From a virus: a DNA stretch of 25,264 nucleotides. The stretch is taken from positions 1-25,264 of the IMG/VR virus record IMGVR_UViG_3300036846_001083; one strand, written 5' to 3'. Positions 13,703-22,020 of the stretch are shown here, in pieces. The notes under the pieces were generated by a model. The model was not told the origin of the DNA. It was given only the letters and a program-made list of their open reading frames with translations, and searched no databases. Each line of letters starts with the position of its first letter. Position 1 is the first letter of the stretch. The position numbers and the translations under genes were made by a program.

Positions 13703-14285
13703 GCGTCGCCGGGAGGCGCTCAAGCGTCTCAAGGTTTCCCCCCATCAGCTTGCCGCCGCGCCCCAGATCACCCCCCTGCTGAAGCGAGCCGACGGGGGCA
13801 TCAAGCAGGTGGTTGCGGCCATGCGCTTCTCTCCCGACGACACCATCGCCGCTTTCCTTAGTAAGTACGATTCGATTCCCTCGGGCGACCGCGAGCGCCT
13901 GCCCGTGGAGGCCATCGCGCTGGCGGCGGGACTCGATGTCGCCACCCTGCTGGGATCGGTGATGCTGGCGTTGCAGGCGCAGGCGGTGAGCGCCGTCAAG
14001 ATCATCGCCATGACCGCGCACCCCAAGATTACCCAAGCCAGAGTGGTTTGGGGGCAGACGCCGTTTGGGGAGAAGGATCGCACCGCGCTGGACACCGCCA
14101 TGGGCTTCCTTCCCAGCCCCAAGGGGCCGACCTTCATCGGTAAAGCTATTTTCGGGTCCGGCAAGGCCGAGGAGGTTGAGGACGAGGACAGCGGCTCCAC
14201 GCTGGAGGACCGGCTCTTCCCGCCCGCCAACGAGATGCAGCAACGGCTGGTGCCCATCCGCCAGCGCCTGCCGCCGCCTTCTTGA
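13455..14285 (+). CDS. Candidate terminase small subunit-like protein
   Basis: A 276-residue protein immediately upstream of the terminase large subunit. Residues about 1-75 are Lys/Ser/Pro-rich and probably disordered. The rest is helical (LKRLKVSPHQLAAAPQITPL; FSPDDTIAAFLSKYDSIPSG; RLPVEAIALAAGLDVATLLG, a helix-turn-helix-like stretch), followed by an acidic tail. Position and helix-turn-helix character suggest DNA recognition for packaging, but sequence similarity to a known small terminase is not evident. The start has GGAGGG 5 nt upstream even though it lies inside the preceding gene. Confidence 0.5.
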   Translation: MKPADGTTKKNSRSGAKSGKPSLLAFPAGKTSSAKPKAQAPPRSRSGSATWSRKNGTPRISASGNGSGSKPKALAVPAKGGVKRRREALKRLKVSPHQLAAAPQITPLLKRADGGIKQVVAAMRFSPDDTIAAFLSKYDSIPSGDRERLPVEAIALAAGLDVATLLGSVMLALQAQAVSAVKIIAMTAHPKITQARVVWGQTPFGEKDRTALDTAMGFLPSPKGPTFIGKAIFGSGKAEEVEDEDSGSTLEDRLFPPANEMQQRLVPIRQRLPPPS

Positions 14286-14309
14286 CGCGATGGCTGCAGG
14301 GGCTTAGTT
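14282..14309 (+). promoter_or_regulatory. Promoter-like motif, copy 1
   Basis: TTGACG (14282-14287) is followed after 16 nt by TTAGTT (14304-14309). The same arrangement, with a shared GGGCTTAGTTT block, recurs at 20325-20353. The -10 match to a bacterial consensus is poor, so this is inferred from conservation between the two copies. It lies across the stop codon of the terminase-small candidate. Confidence 0.5.
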
Positions 14310-14398
14310 TTTAATCCACAGCGAGACGCATACTCCCCGCGCAGGCGGGATCAAGTCATGGCTCCGGCTACTCCGCCGGGGCCATTTTCATTTTGGCC
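14301..14398 (+). ncRNA. Two-hairpin structured element, copy 1
   Basis: After GGCTTAGTTT comes ACTCCCC, then hairpin 1 (CCCGC 14336-14340 with GCGGG 14345-14349, 4-nt loop) and hairpin 2 (GGCTCCGGC 14360-14368 with GCCGGGGCC 14375-14383), then ATTTTCATTTT. The order and spacing match copy 2 at 20345-20445, and differences inside the stems are compensatory. The final hairpin plus T-rich stretch resembles an intrinsic terminator, so a small RNA, an attenuating leader or an antitermination site are all possible. It argues that the terminase starts after it. Confidence 0.6.
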
Positions 14399-14399
14399 T

Positions 14400-17300
14400 A
14401 TGTATTCCGAAGCCACCATTGAGCGCAATCTCGAAGAGTTTGAAGCCCGCGAGGGCTGGTTCCCGCGCTACCACACCTATGACGAGGTGCGGGAGTTTAC
14501 CGCCTACATCAACGGGCTGCTCAAGACCGAATCGAACACCAAGTCCAGCTACTACACCGTAGTGAAGGAACTCAGCGAAAAGCGGCAGAAAGAGATCACC
14601 CGCTGGGTCCTGAACGAGCAGGCGCTGTGCAATCCGCCAGAAGCTCCGATATGGATGGCCGATTTTACTTTCAAGCCGATTGGCGATATTCAGCCCGGAG
14701 ACAGAATCATCGGTTGGCAGCGAAGCGTTAAAAAAGCGAACCGCAAGTCCACCAAGTCTCCGAAAAATTTAGAGCGGCTGGTTAGAACTACGGTGGTCGC
14801 TGTCGGGAGACGAAAATCGCCAATAGTCAGAGTGACGATGGAATCGGGGCGGGTGATCAGGTGTACGCCAGATCACCTGTGGTCGTGCGGCGCAACATAT
14901 CGCGGTGAGTGCCCTTGGCAGTCCGCGAAGATAGGGCGGCTTCTGCGACGGGTCGTGGATGTTTACAGCAACGAGCCTGCGGACATTAGGCTCGCCGGTT
15001 GGCTGGGTGGAATCTATGACGGTGAGGGGCACAAGGGATCGATTCATCAATCCCCATTTCATAACGCTGACGTTTGTGAGGCGATTGAGTCAACCCTGTC
15101 TGCGCTTAATTTCAGCTTCTCAGTTTACCGCGCAGCCAACAAGACGGAGAAAGGTAAAGACCGACGATCTAATTGCTACCAAATCCTCGGCGGCGTAAGT
15201 GTGCTGGCTCGATTCGCGGCGTGGTGTAAGCCCTGCCGCAATGACGGTCTGGACGCTCGCATCCTGCGGACAATGCGAGCCTCTACCGACAGAATTATCA
15301 ACGTCGAGCCGGATGGAGAGGGAGAGGTCGTCTCCATGCAGACCGAAACCGGCAATTACATTGTCTGGGGATATGCCAGTAAAAACTGCGGGCTGGACTC
15401 CGGCTATTGGGAGCGGAATTACGCATGGGTGTGCGACGAGAAGGGGCAGATATTTAAATTCAAGAACCGCAAATCACAGGAAGTATTCGATAGCATCATC
15501 GCCGAGTTTGACGAAAAGGGCGTGTCCATCGAACTGCTGATCCTGAAAGCGCGGCAGGTGGGGATTTCCACCAAGACGGCCCTCAAGTTCATTCATCGCC
15601 TGATGTTTATTCCCCACACGCAGGCGGTGATGGCCTCGGTGCAGAAGGACAAGTCGGAGTTGATCGGGCGCATTCTGGACACCGCCTATAACCGCTGTCC
15701 GTGGTGGCTGGTGCCCAACCGCATGCCGAGGCGCTCCTTCGATAACGGGTCGATTCTTTCCATTCAGTCGGGCATGCAGGCCACCGGACTGGCGCAAGGA
15801 TGGACGCCCACCTCAATCCACATCTCCGAACTGGCCGATATCCCCAACCCCAAGGTGACCATTGAAGAGGGCCTGTTCCGCGCCGCTCACTCCTCGCGGA
15901 ATTTATTCATGGTGCTCGAAGGCACCGGCGGCGGCAATACCGGATGGCTGGCGGATACATGGCGAGCCGCCAAGGAGGACTGGCCCAAAGGGCTGGCGCG
16001 GTTGTTCCCCATGTTCATCCCGTGGGCCATGTGTCCGGACATCTATCCGGAGCCGGACTGGCTGCTGAAGTTTCCTTTGCCGGGCGGGTTCCAGCCCCAC
16101 GAGATGACCCGCAAGCATGTCATCAAATGTGAGTCCTATATCCGCAACACCCCCTATCTGTCCAGAATCGCGGGCCGGGACTGGCGCATGCCCATGGAGC
16201 AGAAGTGGTTCTGGCAGTTCAACTACGACGAAGCCTGCAAGAAGCACACCCAGCGGACGTGGGCGGCGCAGATGCCCGCTGACGACCACGAAGCCCTAAC
16301 CGGCATTCACGACAGCGTGTTCGACCCCGAGGTGCTGATGGAGGTCGAGGACCGCATCTACGAAATCGCCCCGCTCGCCGACCAGCGGCAGCGCAAACAG
16401 CCGATGCAGATATACGCCATTACCGGTCACGACGTGGATGAGGTGTTTCATCCGCCCGACGCCCGCATCGACTGGGACAAGCCCTGCGTGAAGGTGGAGT
16501 GGGACTCCTATCGCGGCCAGCACTTCGACTGGAACATGATCCCGCTGCTCGCCGTGGACGAGGAAAAAGAGCGCGACACCTTGGATTACCTGCTGGTGTA
16601 TGAATGGCCGAAACACGGTTGCCAGTATAGCTGCGGCGTCGATACGGCGGACGGTTTAGGCAAAGAGGACGAGGAAAGAAGCTGCCTGTCGGTTACCAAA
16701 AACAGGTTTCACGGAGAATGCGACCAGCAGGTCGCGGAGCTTACTTCGAACCGCATCAACTCCGCCCAGATCGTGGCCTTCGCGGCCTGCGTGGGCGCGC
16801 TCTACGGCCCATGCTGCCCCGACAGCCGGGGGCTGAAATACTGCATCGAGCAGATTCAGGGGCCGGGCGACACCTGCCAGCACCAGTTGAAGATGATGGG
16901 CTTCTTTAATCACCACATCCCCCGCCGCTACGACTCGAAAAAGATTAAGGACGACTCCAGCCGCAAGGAAGGCTGGTACTCCAATACATGGTCGGTGCCG
17001 ATCATGATGACCCGCTTTACGGAGGCCGTCAACGGCGGCTGGTACGAGCCCAGATCGCGCTGGCTGATCGAGGAACTGCGCACCTTGGAGCGCCATGAGA
17101 CAGCGGGCAAGTCGAAGATGGAGCACCAGACCGGCAAGTTCGACGACCGGGTGAGAGCCGCCGCCACCTCCTATTTCACCGTCCACGACATGGACGTGCT
17201 GACGGAACGGGCGCAGAAGCGCTACGCCCAGCCGGTGAAGAAGCCGTCGTATTCGAAGAATTTGTGCCGCGCCACGCAGGTGTCAGTGGGAGGCTGGTGA
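14400..17300 (+). CDS. terL: Terminase large subunit (intein-containing)
   Basis: A 966-residue precursor; removing the 253-residue intein leaves about 713 residues. The ATPase Walker A-like motif is ARQVGISTK (about residue 384, or 131 after splicing), the Walker B-like motif is SIHISELADIP, and MVLEGTGGGNTGW is the coupling segment. The C-terminal RNase H-like nuclease is shown by YSCGVDTADG, an acidic residue in YCIEQIQGPG and FDDRVRAA. It cuts concatemeric phage DNA and drives it through the portal. The ATG at 14400 (MYSEATIERNLEEFEAREGW) was chosen because the in-frame ATG at 14358 lies in the structured element and would add a Pro-rich segment coded by a hairpin; no clear ribosome site precedes either. 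Confidence 0.9.
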   Translation: MYSEATIERNLEEFEAREGWFPRYHTYDEVREFTAYINGLLKTESNTKSSYYTVVKELSEKRQKEITRWVLNEQALCNPPEAPIWMADFTFKPIGDIQPGDRIIGWQRSVKKANRKSTKSPKNLERLVRTTVVAVGRRKSPIVRVTMESGRVIRCTPDHLWSCGATYRGECPWQSAKIGRLLRRVVDVYSNEPADIRLAGWLGGIYDGEGHKGSIHQSPFHNADVCEAIESTLSALNFSFSVYRAANKTEKGKDRRSNCYQILGGVSVLARFAAWCKPCRNDGLDARILRTMRASTDRIINVEPDGEGEVVSMQTETGNYIVWGYASKNCGLDSGYWERNYAWVCDEKGQIFKFKNRKSQEVFDSIIAEFDEKGVSIELLILKARQVGISTKTALKFIHRLMFIPHTQAVMASVQKDKSELIGRILDTAYNRCPWWLVPNRMPRRSFDNGSILSIQSGMQATGLAQGWTPTSIHISELADIPNPKVTIEEGLFRAAHSSRNLFMVLEGTGGGNTGWLADTWRAAKEDWPKGLARLFPMFIPWAMCPDIYPEPDWLLKFPLPGGFQPHEMTRKHVIKCESYIRNTPYLSRIAGRDWRMPMEQKWFWQFNYDEACKKHTQRTWAAQMPADDHEALTGIHDSVFDPEVLMEVEDRIYEIAPLADQRQRKQPMQIYAITGHDVDEVFHPPDARIDWDKPCVKVEWDSYRGQHFDWNMIPLLAVDEEKERDTLDYLLVYEWPKHGCQYSCGVDTADGLGKEDEERSCLSVTKNRFHGECDQQVAELTSNRINSAQIVAFAACVGALYGPCCPDSRGLKYCIEQIQGPGDTCQHQLKMMGFFNHHIPRRYDSKKIKDDSSRKEGWYSNTWSVPIMMTRFTEAVNGGWYEPRSRWLIEELRTLERHETAGKSKMEHQTGKFDDRVRAAATSYFTVHDMDVLTERAQKRYAQPVKKPSYSKNLCRATQVSVGGW
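14628..15386 (+). mobile_element. Intein with LAGLIDADG homing endonuclease inside terL
   Basis: A 253-residue in-frame insertion beginning with Cys (CNPPEAPIWM) and ending SKN before a Cys +1. Splicing-domain blocks are visible: block A with IGDIQPGDRIIGW near residues 18-30, block B GRVIRCTPDHLW (74-85) and block F EVVSMQTETGNYIVWGY (about 233-249). A LAGLIDADG-type motif, RLAGWLGGIYDGEG (121-134), marks a homing endonuclease. The residue before the terminal Asn is Lys rather than the usual His. Flanks join as NEQAL-CGLDSGYW, restoring the terminase just upstream of its Walker A. The segment looks more AT-rich than the flanking terminase. Confidence 0.88.
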
Positions 17301-17689
17301 TGACGAACGCGCAACTATCCAAAAAAATCTGCTACTGGCAGGACCGGAACGGGGCGCTTTATATGGGGTTGCCGGAGCGGTTCCCGGCTCCACCCGGCAT
17401 GGAGAAGATTGTGTGCGCCAGCGCTCTTCAGGCGGAGTTCTGGTCCAAGCGGATGCGCCAGCAGGAGCGGGTGCGGGAGATGGCCAAGGACGAAGAGCGA
17501 GAGAGGGTGGAGGGACCGATGCGCAAGAACCTGCGTTCCCATATTCAGCATCTAGCCGCCAACGCCCGCAACAATACCAACCGCGACTTCCTTCTCAAGC
17601 ACTTGGAAAATTACGAACGCCGCCCCGACCTGACCAAGAGCAGGTATGAGAGCTACCTGCACTCCGAAGCCTACGAGCAGAACGGATGA
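17300..17689 (+). CDS. Hypothetical protein between terminase and portal
   Basis: A 129-residue charged protein (MTNAQLSKKICYWQDRNGAL). The N-terminal 45 residues could be a small beta domain; the middle (SKRMRQQERVREMAKDEERE) is a strongly basic and acidic helix, and the C-terminus is helical. The start overlaps the terminase stop (TGATG) with GGGAGG upstream, so it is co-translated. It may be a head-assembly accessory; no family was recognised. About 178 nt without a convincing gene follow before the portal. Confidence 0.6.
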   Translation: MTNAQLSKKICYWQDRNGALYMGLPERFPAPPGMEKIVCASALQAEFWSKRMRQQERVREMAKDEERERVEGPMRKNLRSHIQHLAANARNNTNRDFLLKHLENYERRPDLTKSRYESYLHSEAYEQNG

Positions 17690-17867
17690 TTCCCGTGGAC
17701 GAAGAAATTAATTTGCGCTAGGATACGCGCAGATTTCGGGTTAGCTAAACTCGGGGAAAGAATGGGGCAGGAGTGGCAATTAAGCGGATTGCCGATCTTC
17801 GTCGAACTTCCCAACCTGCGCCGCCCAAATCCACCGATCATAGTATTCATCATCGTATGGAGGACTT

Positions 17868-19958
17868 ATGCCAGTAATTCTGGACAGTCCTCAGTACGCC
17901 CCCTCCTCGCTGGCGCATACCAGTTGGCAGTGCCCGCCCTTCGAATCTCCGCAAAGTACCCGCTTCGGCTGGGTGGAAGAGCAGATTCAGGAAGGCGAGG
18001 GGTTCCTTGAAGGCCAGCAGTGCTACAAGGAATATCCCTCCAACCTGCGCGTCTTCAATGGGGTTTTCAAGGACAACGCGCGCTCTAAATTAATTACCAA
18101 CGAGCTTAAATACGACATCCGCAAGTTCTGCGAGACGCTGGCGCAGGTAAGAGAGATCGCCGGGTACGGTTCCGACCATCCCGCCTTCCGGAAGATGGCG
18201 GAGATGCTGACCAAGGTCTCGAAGGCGATCTATCTGGAATCCGACTTTCCTTTCCAAATCCTGAAGGTGCTCCAGTATGCCAGCGTGATGGGGATCGGCT
18301 ACCTGTGGCCGAGGGTGCGGGCGGACGAATACGGCTACGGCGAACGCAAGATGGAATTCGATGCGCTGGGACTGCTGGACGTGGTTCCGGTACAGATTCC
18401 GCCGCGCTCCAACAACGTGCAGGACGCCTATGCGGTGACGGTGTACGACTATATGCCGATTGCCGAGGCGCACGGCAGGTTCCCGCTCTTCCAAAGTTAT
18501 CTGCAGACGGTGGGACCGAGGAACTATATCACCCGCATGCAGGCGCGCCGGATCGACTACGCGGAGCGATTCCGCTATGGTCAGCAGGGCCGCAGCTTCG
18601 GCGATCTCTACAGCGAAATCCGCTACACCTTCATCCGTGACCTGCGCATCAACAGCACCGGCCTCGAACTGCCCATGGGCGACATTGGAACGACGTGGTT
18701 CTATAAAGTTCCCTTTGTCGGCCAGTCGATTATTGGCGGAGTCAGCAATGGCGCGCCCTTCTTCCGGGCGGCGACCCCGGAAGACTGCCGGGTCTATCCC
18801 AACCTGCGCCTGATCATCACTTCGTCGGGTATGGACAAAGTGATGTATGACGGACCGGCGTTCGACTGGGACTCCAAGGTTCCGGTCATTCAGTACACCG
18901 TGGATGACTGGGCATGGGAGCCGCTGGGCCGGTCCTTGGTGGGCGACGTGTCCAGCATCGAAACCACTACCCGCAAGATCGAACGCAAGATGGATGCGGT
19001 CATCACCGTGACCCTGAACCCGCCGCTGGGCTACAACCATATGGAGACCGGCGGAGCCAAGGTAGAGCACTTCGACATCTTCGAGGAAGACGTTCGCATC
19101 GGCGTGGACGGCAAGCCCCGGGAGACGCTGCAGTCGGTGCTGCCGGATACGGTGAAGGTGGAGAGCGACCACTTCCAGTTCCTGAAGTATCTGAAGGAGT
19201 GCAAGCAGAACCAGCTTGGCCTGCAGGACCTCGGCAACTTGCAGAACATGAAGATGAACATCGCCAACGAGACCGCCGACAAGATGCTGGAGTCTATCGG
19301 GCCAATCGCCAAGGGCATCGCGGCCCGCATCGAAAAAGGCAACAAGGCGGTGGGCTACAGGATGAAATTCATGATCCTGCAGTGGTTCAATGTGCGCCGC
19401 ATCATGGAGTACGTGGGGCCGGAGAATGTAGCCCCGGAGATTTTCGACTTCAACCCCGACGCTCTGGTGCCGTCGCACATGCCCGACGAGATGATCAACG
19501 GGCAGTTTCCCGACACCCCCTCGGTCTATCCGCAGCTTGACCGGGCGCGCTGGTTCGCGCGCAACATCCGCCTGACTTCGGTTCCATCCACTCTACTCAA
19601 GATTACCCAGATGCAGCGCCAGTTGGCCATGCTGCAACTGAAGCGCGGCGGTGCCCCGATCTCATGGCTCACGGTCTTTAAGAACATGGACATCGCCAAT
19701 CCCGAGCAGGAGATCGAGGACAGCTTCAAGGAGCAGTCGCGTCTCGAAGTCATGAAGGTTCTGTCGCAGCTTGACCTGATGAAGAAGCTGAAGGATATGG
19801 GCATCGATCCGCAGGCGCTGATGGGCGGCGGCGATCAGCAGCAGGGCGGCGGAAAAGGCAAGGGCGGCGGCAGGCCAGCCTCCGGCCAGAAGGGGCCGCG
19901 CATTGCCCAGAAGGGCGCGCAAGGAGGCGAGCCCCGTACCGTCGTCAAAGAATCGTGA
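17868..19958 (+). CDS. Portal protein
   Basis: A 696-residue protein in the portal position, between terminase and scaffold/capsid genes. Size and content fit a portal: a long alpha/beta core with the segment SIETTTRKIERKMDAVITVT typical of the portal stem region, a following KMNIANETADKMLESIGPIA helix, and a Gly/Gln/Lys-rich disordered C-terminus (MGGGDQQQGGGKGKGGG). Portals form the dodecameric DNA channel at a capsid vertex and dock the terminase. GGAGG lies 6 nt before the ATG. The assignment is mainly from context and overall pattern. Confidence 0.8.
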   Translation: MPVILDSPQYAPSSLAHTSWQCPPFESPQSTRFGWVEEQIQEGEGFLEGQQCYKEYPSNLRVFNGVFKDNARSKLITNELKYDIRKFCETLAQVREIAGYGSDHPAFRKMAEMLTKVSKAIYLESDFPFQILKVLQYASVMGIGYLWPRVRADEYGYGERKMEFDALGLLDVVPVQIPPRSNNVQDAYAVTVYDYMPIAEAHGRFPLFQSYLQTVGPRNYITRMQARRIDYAERFRYGQQGRSFGDLYSEIRYTFIRDLRINSTGLELPMGDIGTTWFYKVPFVGQSIIGGVSNGAPFFRAATPEDCRVYPNLRLIITSSGMDKVMYDGPAFDWDSKVPVIQYTVDDWAWEPLGRSLVGDVSSIETTTRKIERKMDAVITVTLNPPLGYNHMETGGAKVEHFDIFEEDVRIGVDGKPRETLQSVLPDTVKVESDHFQFLKYLKECKQNQLGLQDLGNLQNMKMNIANETADKMLESIGPIAKGIAARIEKGNKAVGYRMKFMILQWFNVRRIMEYVGPENVAPEIFDFNPDALVPSHMPDEMINGQFPDTPSVYPQLDRARWFARNIRLTSVPSTLLKITQMQRQLAMLQLKRGGAPISWLTVFKNMDIANPEQEIEDSFKEQSRLEVMKVLSQLDLMKKLKDMGIDPQALMGGGDQQQGGGKGKGGGRPASGQKGPRIAQKGAQGGEPRTVVKES

Positions 19959-19993
19959 GCCGTGGCGAAATTAATTCCGGGAGAGGACGAAGA

Positions 19994-20257
19994 ATGGCGA
20001 TCCGAATTAAAACCCAGAGAGATTACCTGCTCACGGAGGTAAGTATGGAACTACCCTGTGATCTGAGCGACCTCGACCTTGTGATGCGCACCCAGCGCGC
20101 CACCGGTAAGATCGTGGCGCAGTACAGCGAGGGCGGCTTACTGGGCATCAACGTGGAACAGCGCACCAAAGTTCGCGAGGGGATCAGCGACAAAGTGCGG
20201 GAGATTATCGGCGTGGGCACCAAGGAATTCAATGGCGATCATGAGGGTTCGGAATAA
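19994..20257 (+). CDS. Small hypothetical head-region protein
   Basis: An 87-residue protein (MAIRIKTQRDYLLTEVSMEL, then PCDLSDLDLVMRTQRATGKI). AGAGGA precedes this ATG at good distance; an equally good start is the ATG at 20045 after GGAGGT, giving 70 residues (MELPCDLSDL). It lies just after the portal gene and before the second promoter/hairpin element. Function unknown. Confidence 0.55.
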   Translation: MAIRIKTQRDYLLTEVSMELPCDLSDLDLVMRTQRATGKIVAQYSEGGLLGINVEQRTKVREGISDKVREIIGVGTKEFNGDHEGSE

Positions 20258-20324
20258 GCTGCGCCTATGTTCCATACATGGCCGAATGGCTCGAAAGAAG
20301 ATTAAAAAATCTGCGAATTAAGTC

Positions 20325-20353
20325 TTGACGGTGCGGAACAGTTGGGCTTAGTT
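20325..20353 (+). promoter_or_regulatory. Promoter-like motif, copy 2
   Basis: TTGACG (20325-20330), 17-nt spacer, TTAGTT (20348-20353), sharing GGGCTTAGTTT with copy 1. It lies in the 220-nt gap after the small gene that follows the portal. Confidence 0.5.
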
Positions 20354-20445
20354 TCGTAGGAGATTAAAACCGAGATGCAGACTCCCCAGTAGGTACTGGG
20401 AATAGGTCGTGGCTCTGGCGCAACGCTAGGGCCATTTTTATTGCG
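20345..20445 (+). ncRNA. Two-hairpin structured element, copy 2
   Basis: GGCTTAGTTT, then ACTCCCC, then hairpin 1 (CCCAGT 20385-20390 with ACTGGG 20395-20400, loop AGGT) and hairpin 2 (GGCTCTGGC 20411-20419 with GCTAGGGCC 20425-20433), then ATTTTTATT. Compared with copy 1, hairpin 1 has a different stem that still pairs, and hairpin 2 has C-G changed to T-A and G-C to G-T. Function unknown; possibilities are a small RNA ended by the second hairpin, an attenuator, or an antitermination site acting near the promoter. Confidence 0.6.
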
Positions 20446-20478
20446 ACCTAGCCCAAACCGAAAAAAAGGAGCATCTCC

Positions 20479-20580
20479 ATGGCAAAGCGTCGTCGTCACT
20501 CCGCAGGTGCCGTCCACATGAAGAAGGCCCGCAAGCGCCGCCACCACAAGGGCGGCAAGAAGTCGGCCATCAAGGCTTAG
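20479..20580 (+). CDS. Small Lys/Arg/His-rich protein (33 aa)
   Basis: The product is MAKRRRHSAGAVHMKKARKR followed by RHHKGGKKSAIKA, extremely basic, with an AAAGGAGC ribosome site. It resembles the basic tails of the two small proteins at 24596 and 24764. It could bind DNA or RNA, or be a minor basic head component. It is the first gene after structured element copy 2. Confidence 0.6.
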   Translation: MAKRRRHSAGAVHMKKARKRRHHKGGKKSAIKA

Positions 20581-20651
20581 CTTCAACTCCCACCCGGCGG
20601 GCACCCCCCGCCGGGAACTCAACCTCATGAGCTTACCCGGGAGTTACAGCA

Positions 20652-20975
20652 ATGGCCACTCCGTCCATGCCACCGCAACCTGATCAAGGAGCGCCTCCGC
20701 CCAACCAGATGGGCGGCGCACCTCCCGACCAAGGCGGGCAGCAGCCCAACGGCCAACCGCCCGATCAAGGTCAGGGGCAACCTTCCTCGTTTCAGGCTCC
20801 GGCAAACCCTCTGCAAATGCTTCTCGCCAAGTGGTTCAAGGTGGCCGAGCAGATGGCCGCTGCCGATCCGCGTCTGGCCTCCGGCGCGCAGAAGGTGCGC
20901 GAAGGGGTTCAGGAAATGCAGACGGCGCTGGTGACCCCTCAGCAGCCCACGCCCATGGCCCAACAACCGAAATAA
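20652..20975 (+). CDS. Pro/Gln/Gly-rich head-region protein
   Basis: A 107-residue protein. The first 50 residues are low-complexity Pro/Gln/Gly (MATPSMPPQPDQGAPPPNQM), followed by a helical segment (ANPLQMLLAKWFKVAEQMAA) and a second helix with VREGVQEMQTAL. A GGGAG ribosome site precedes the ATG. Genes of this kind next to scaffolds often encode small structural or chaperone proteins, but nothing here is diagnostic. Confidence 0.55.
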   Translation: MATPSMPPQPDQGAPPPNQMGGAPPDQGGQQPNGQPPDQGQGQPSSFQAPANPLQMLLAKWFKVAEQMAAADPRLASGAQKVREGVQEMQTALVTPQQPTPMAQQPK

Positions 20976-21007
20976 AACGCAGCACAACCGTCCGGGAGGG
21001 ATGAGTA

Positions 21008-21958
21008 ATGGCAATGACAGTTGAACAAGTTTTGCGCGAGAGCGGATTCACCGACGAGCAGATCAGGGGTCTCGACCCCAAAGCCATTACCGCGTTCGGC
21101 GGAGTGCTGAGCACGGCGGAGAGGGAACGGACGGAAGCGCTGCAGGCGCGTGACGCCGCCGAGCTTGCGCAGCGCTCCAACGTGGACTTCTACGAAAACA
21201 AGATTGCCCCGTCGCTGACCGCGTGGGAAGAGGAGAAGCAGCGCATCGACAACGAGTCCGCCAAATCGAAAGCCGAGGCCGCGTATTACCGCACGCAGGC
21301 CGAAGAAGCCAAGAAAGGCGGATTTATCCCCGCCGAAGCGCCCGGTTTCGATGCCAGCAGGTTCGTTCCGCCGAATCCCGCCGTCCCGCCTCGCGACCCA
21401 CAGGGCCGCTACGTGGCCAACGCTCCCGGCGGCGTCCCCGGCTCCCCGCAATACTTCGACGTGAACAAGGTCTATGAACGCGCCGGTGACGCGGTGGGCA
21501 TCCTGACCGACATCCAGTGGGAGCACCAGCGTTTGTTCGGCCAGCCGCTGCCCATTTCGCCCACGGAATTAATTCGGCAGGCCGATGCGCAGAAGCTGGA
21601 CCCCAAGAGTTATGCCGCGCGCACCTTCAACTGGGATCAGCGCCGCCAGCAGATGCGCGAGGACGAGCAGAAGAAACACGACGACGAGATCGCCGCCAAG
21701 GCTTCTGCCAGCGCTGAGCAACTGCGGAAGGAAGACGAGGAGCGGCACAAGAAGGAACTGCAGGAAGTGGACCGCAAGTGGGCCGAGCGGGTGGGGTCCA
21801 ACCCCGACGTGCGCCGCCCTGTGGACAGCCGGTTCTCCGACATTCAACGCGCGGTGAAGGCTAACGACCTGCCTGATCCGCTGAGCCTGAACGACCAGCA
21901 GCGCCGCGCGCAAACTGCGTCCATGATCCGCAAGGACATGGCGGAGACGGTGCAGTGA
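21008..21958 (+). CDS. Probable scaffolding protein
   Basis: A 316-residue, highly charged protein directly before the major capsid gene. The N-terminus (MTVEQVLRESGFTDEQIRGL) is followed by long Ala/Glu/Lys/Arg-rich coiled-coil stretches (ERERTEALQARDAAELAQRS; RREDEQ-type region near 210-260, e.g. ASASAEQLRKEDEERHKKEL) and a disordered Pro-rich middle (SRFVPPNPAVPPRDPQGRYV). This pattern and position are typical of scaffolds, which template capsid assembly and are removed later. The start was chosen at 21008, with GGGAGGG upstream. Confidence 0.7.
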   Translation: MAMTVEQVLRESGFTDEQIRGLDPKAITAFGGVLSTAERERTEALQARDAAELAQRSNVDFYENKIAPSLTAWEEEKQRIDNESAKSKAEAAYYRTQAEEAKKGGFIPAEAPGFDASRFVPPNPAVPPRDPQGRYVANAPGGVPGSPQYFDVNKVYERAGDAVGILTDIQWEHQRLFGQPLPISPTELIRQADAQKLDPKSYAARTFNWDQRRQQMREDEQKKHDDEIAAKASASAEQLRKEDEERHKKELQEVDRKWAERVGSNPDVRRPVDSRFSDIQRAVKANDLPDPLSLNDQQRRAQTASMIRKDMAETVQ

Positions 21959-22020
21959 TGAACGAGTACCGCCAGAACGTGATCGAGAAAACAGCCTAAC
22001 GCTGAAAGGAAAATTGCGCC

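Noticed and set aside
14358-14399. N-terminal extension of terL from the ATG at 14358
   Set aside because: The segment lies in a hairpin element conserved at 20.4 kb where it is not coding, and would add an atypical Pro/Gly-rich leader.
18090-19478. 462-aa minus-strand frame opposite the portal gene
   Set aside because: Antisense shadow of a high-GC coding region: His/Arg/Leu-rich composition, no ribosome site and against the direction of all nearby genes.
21958-21999. 13-codon frame MNEYRQNVIEKTA between scaffold and capsid genes
   Set aside because: It overlaps the scaffold stop as TGATG and could be translated, but it is too short to support as a gene from sequence alone.
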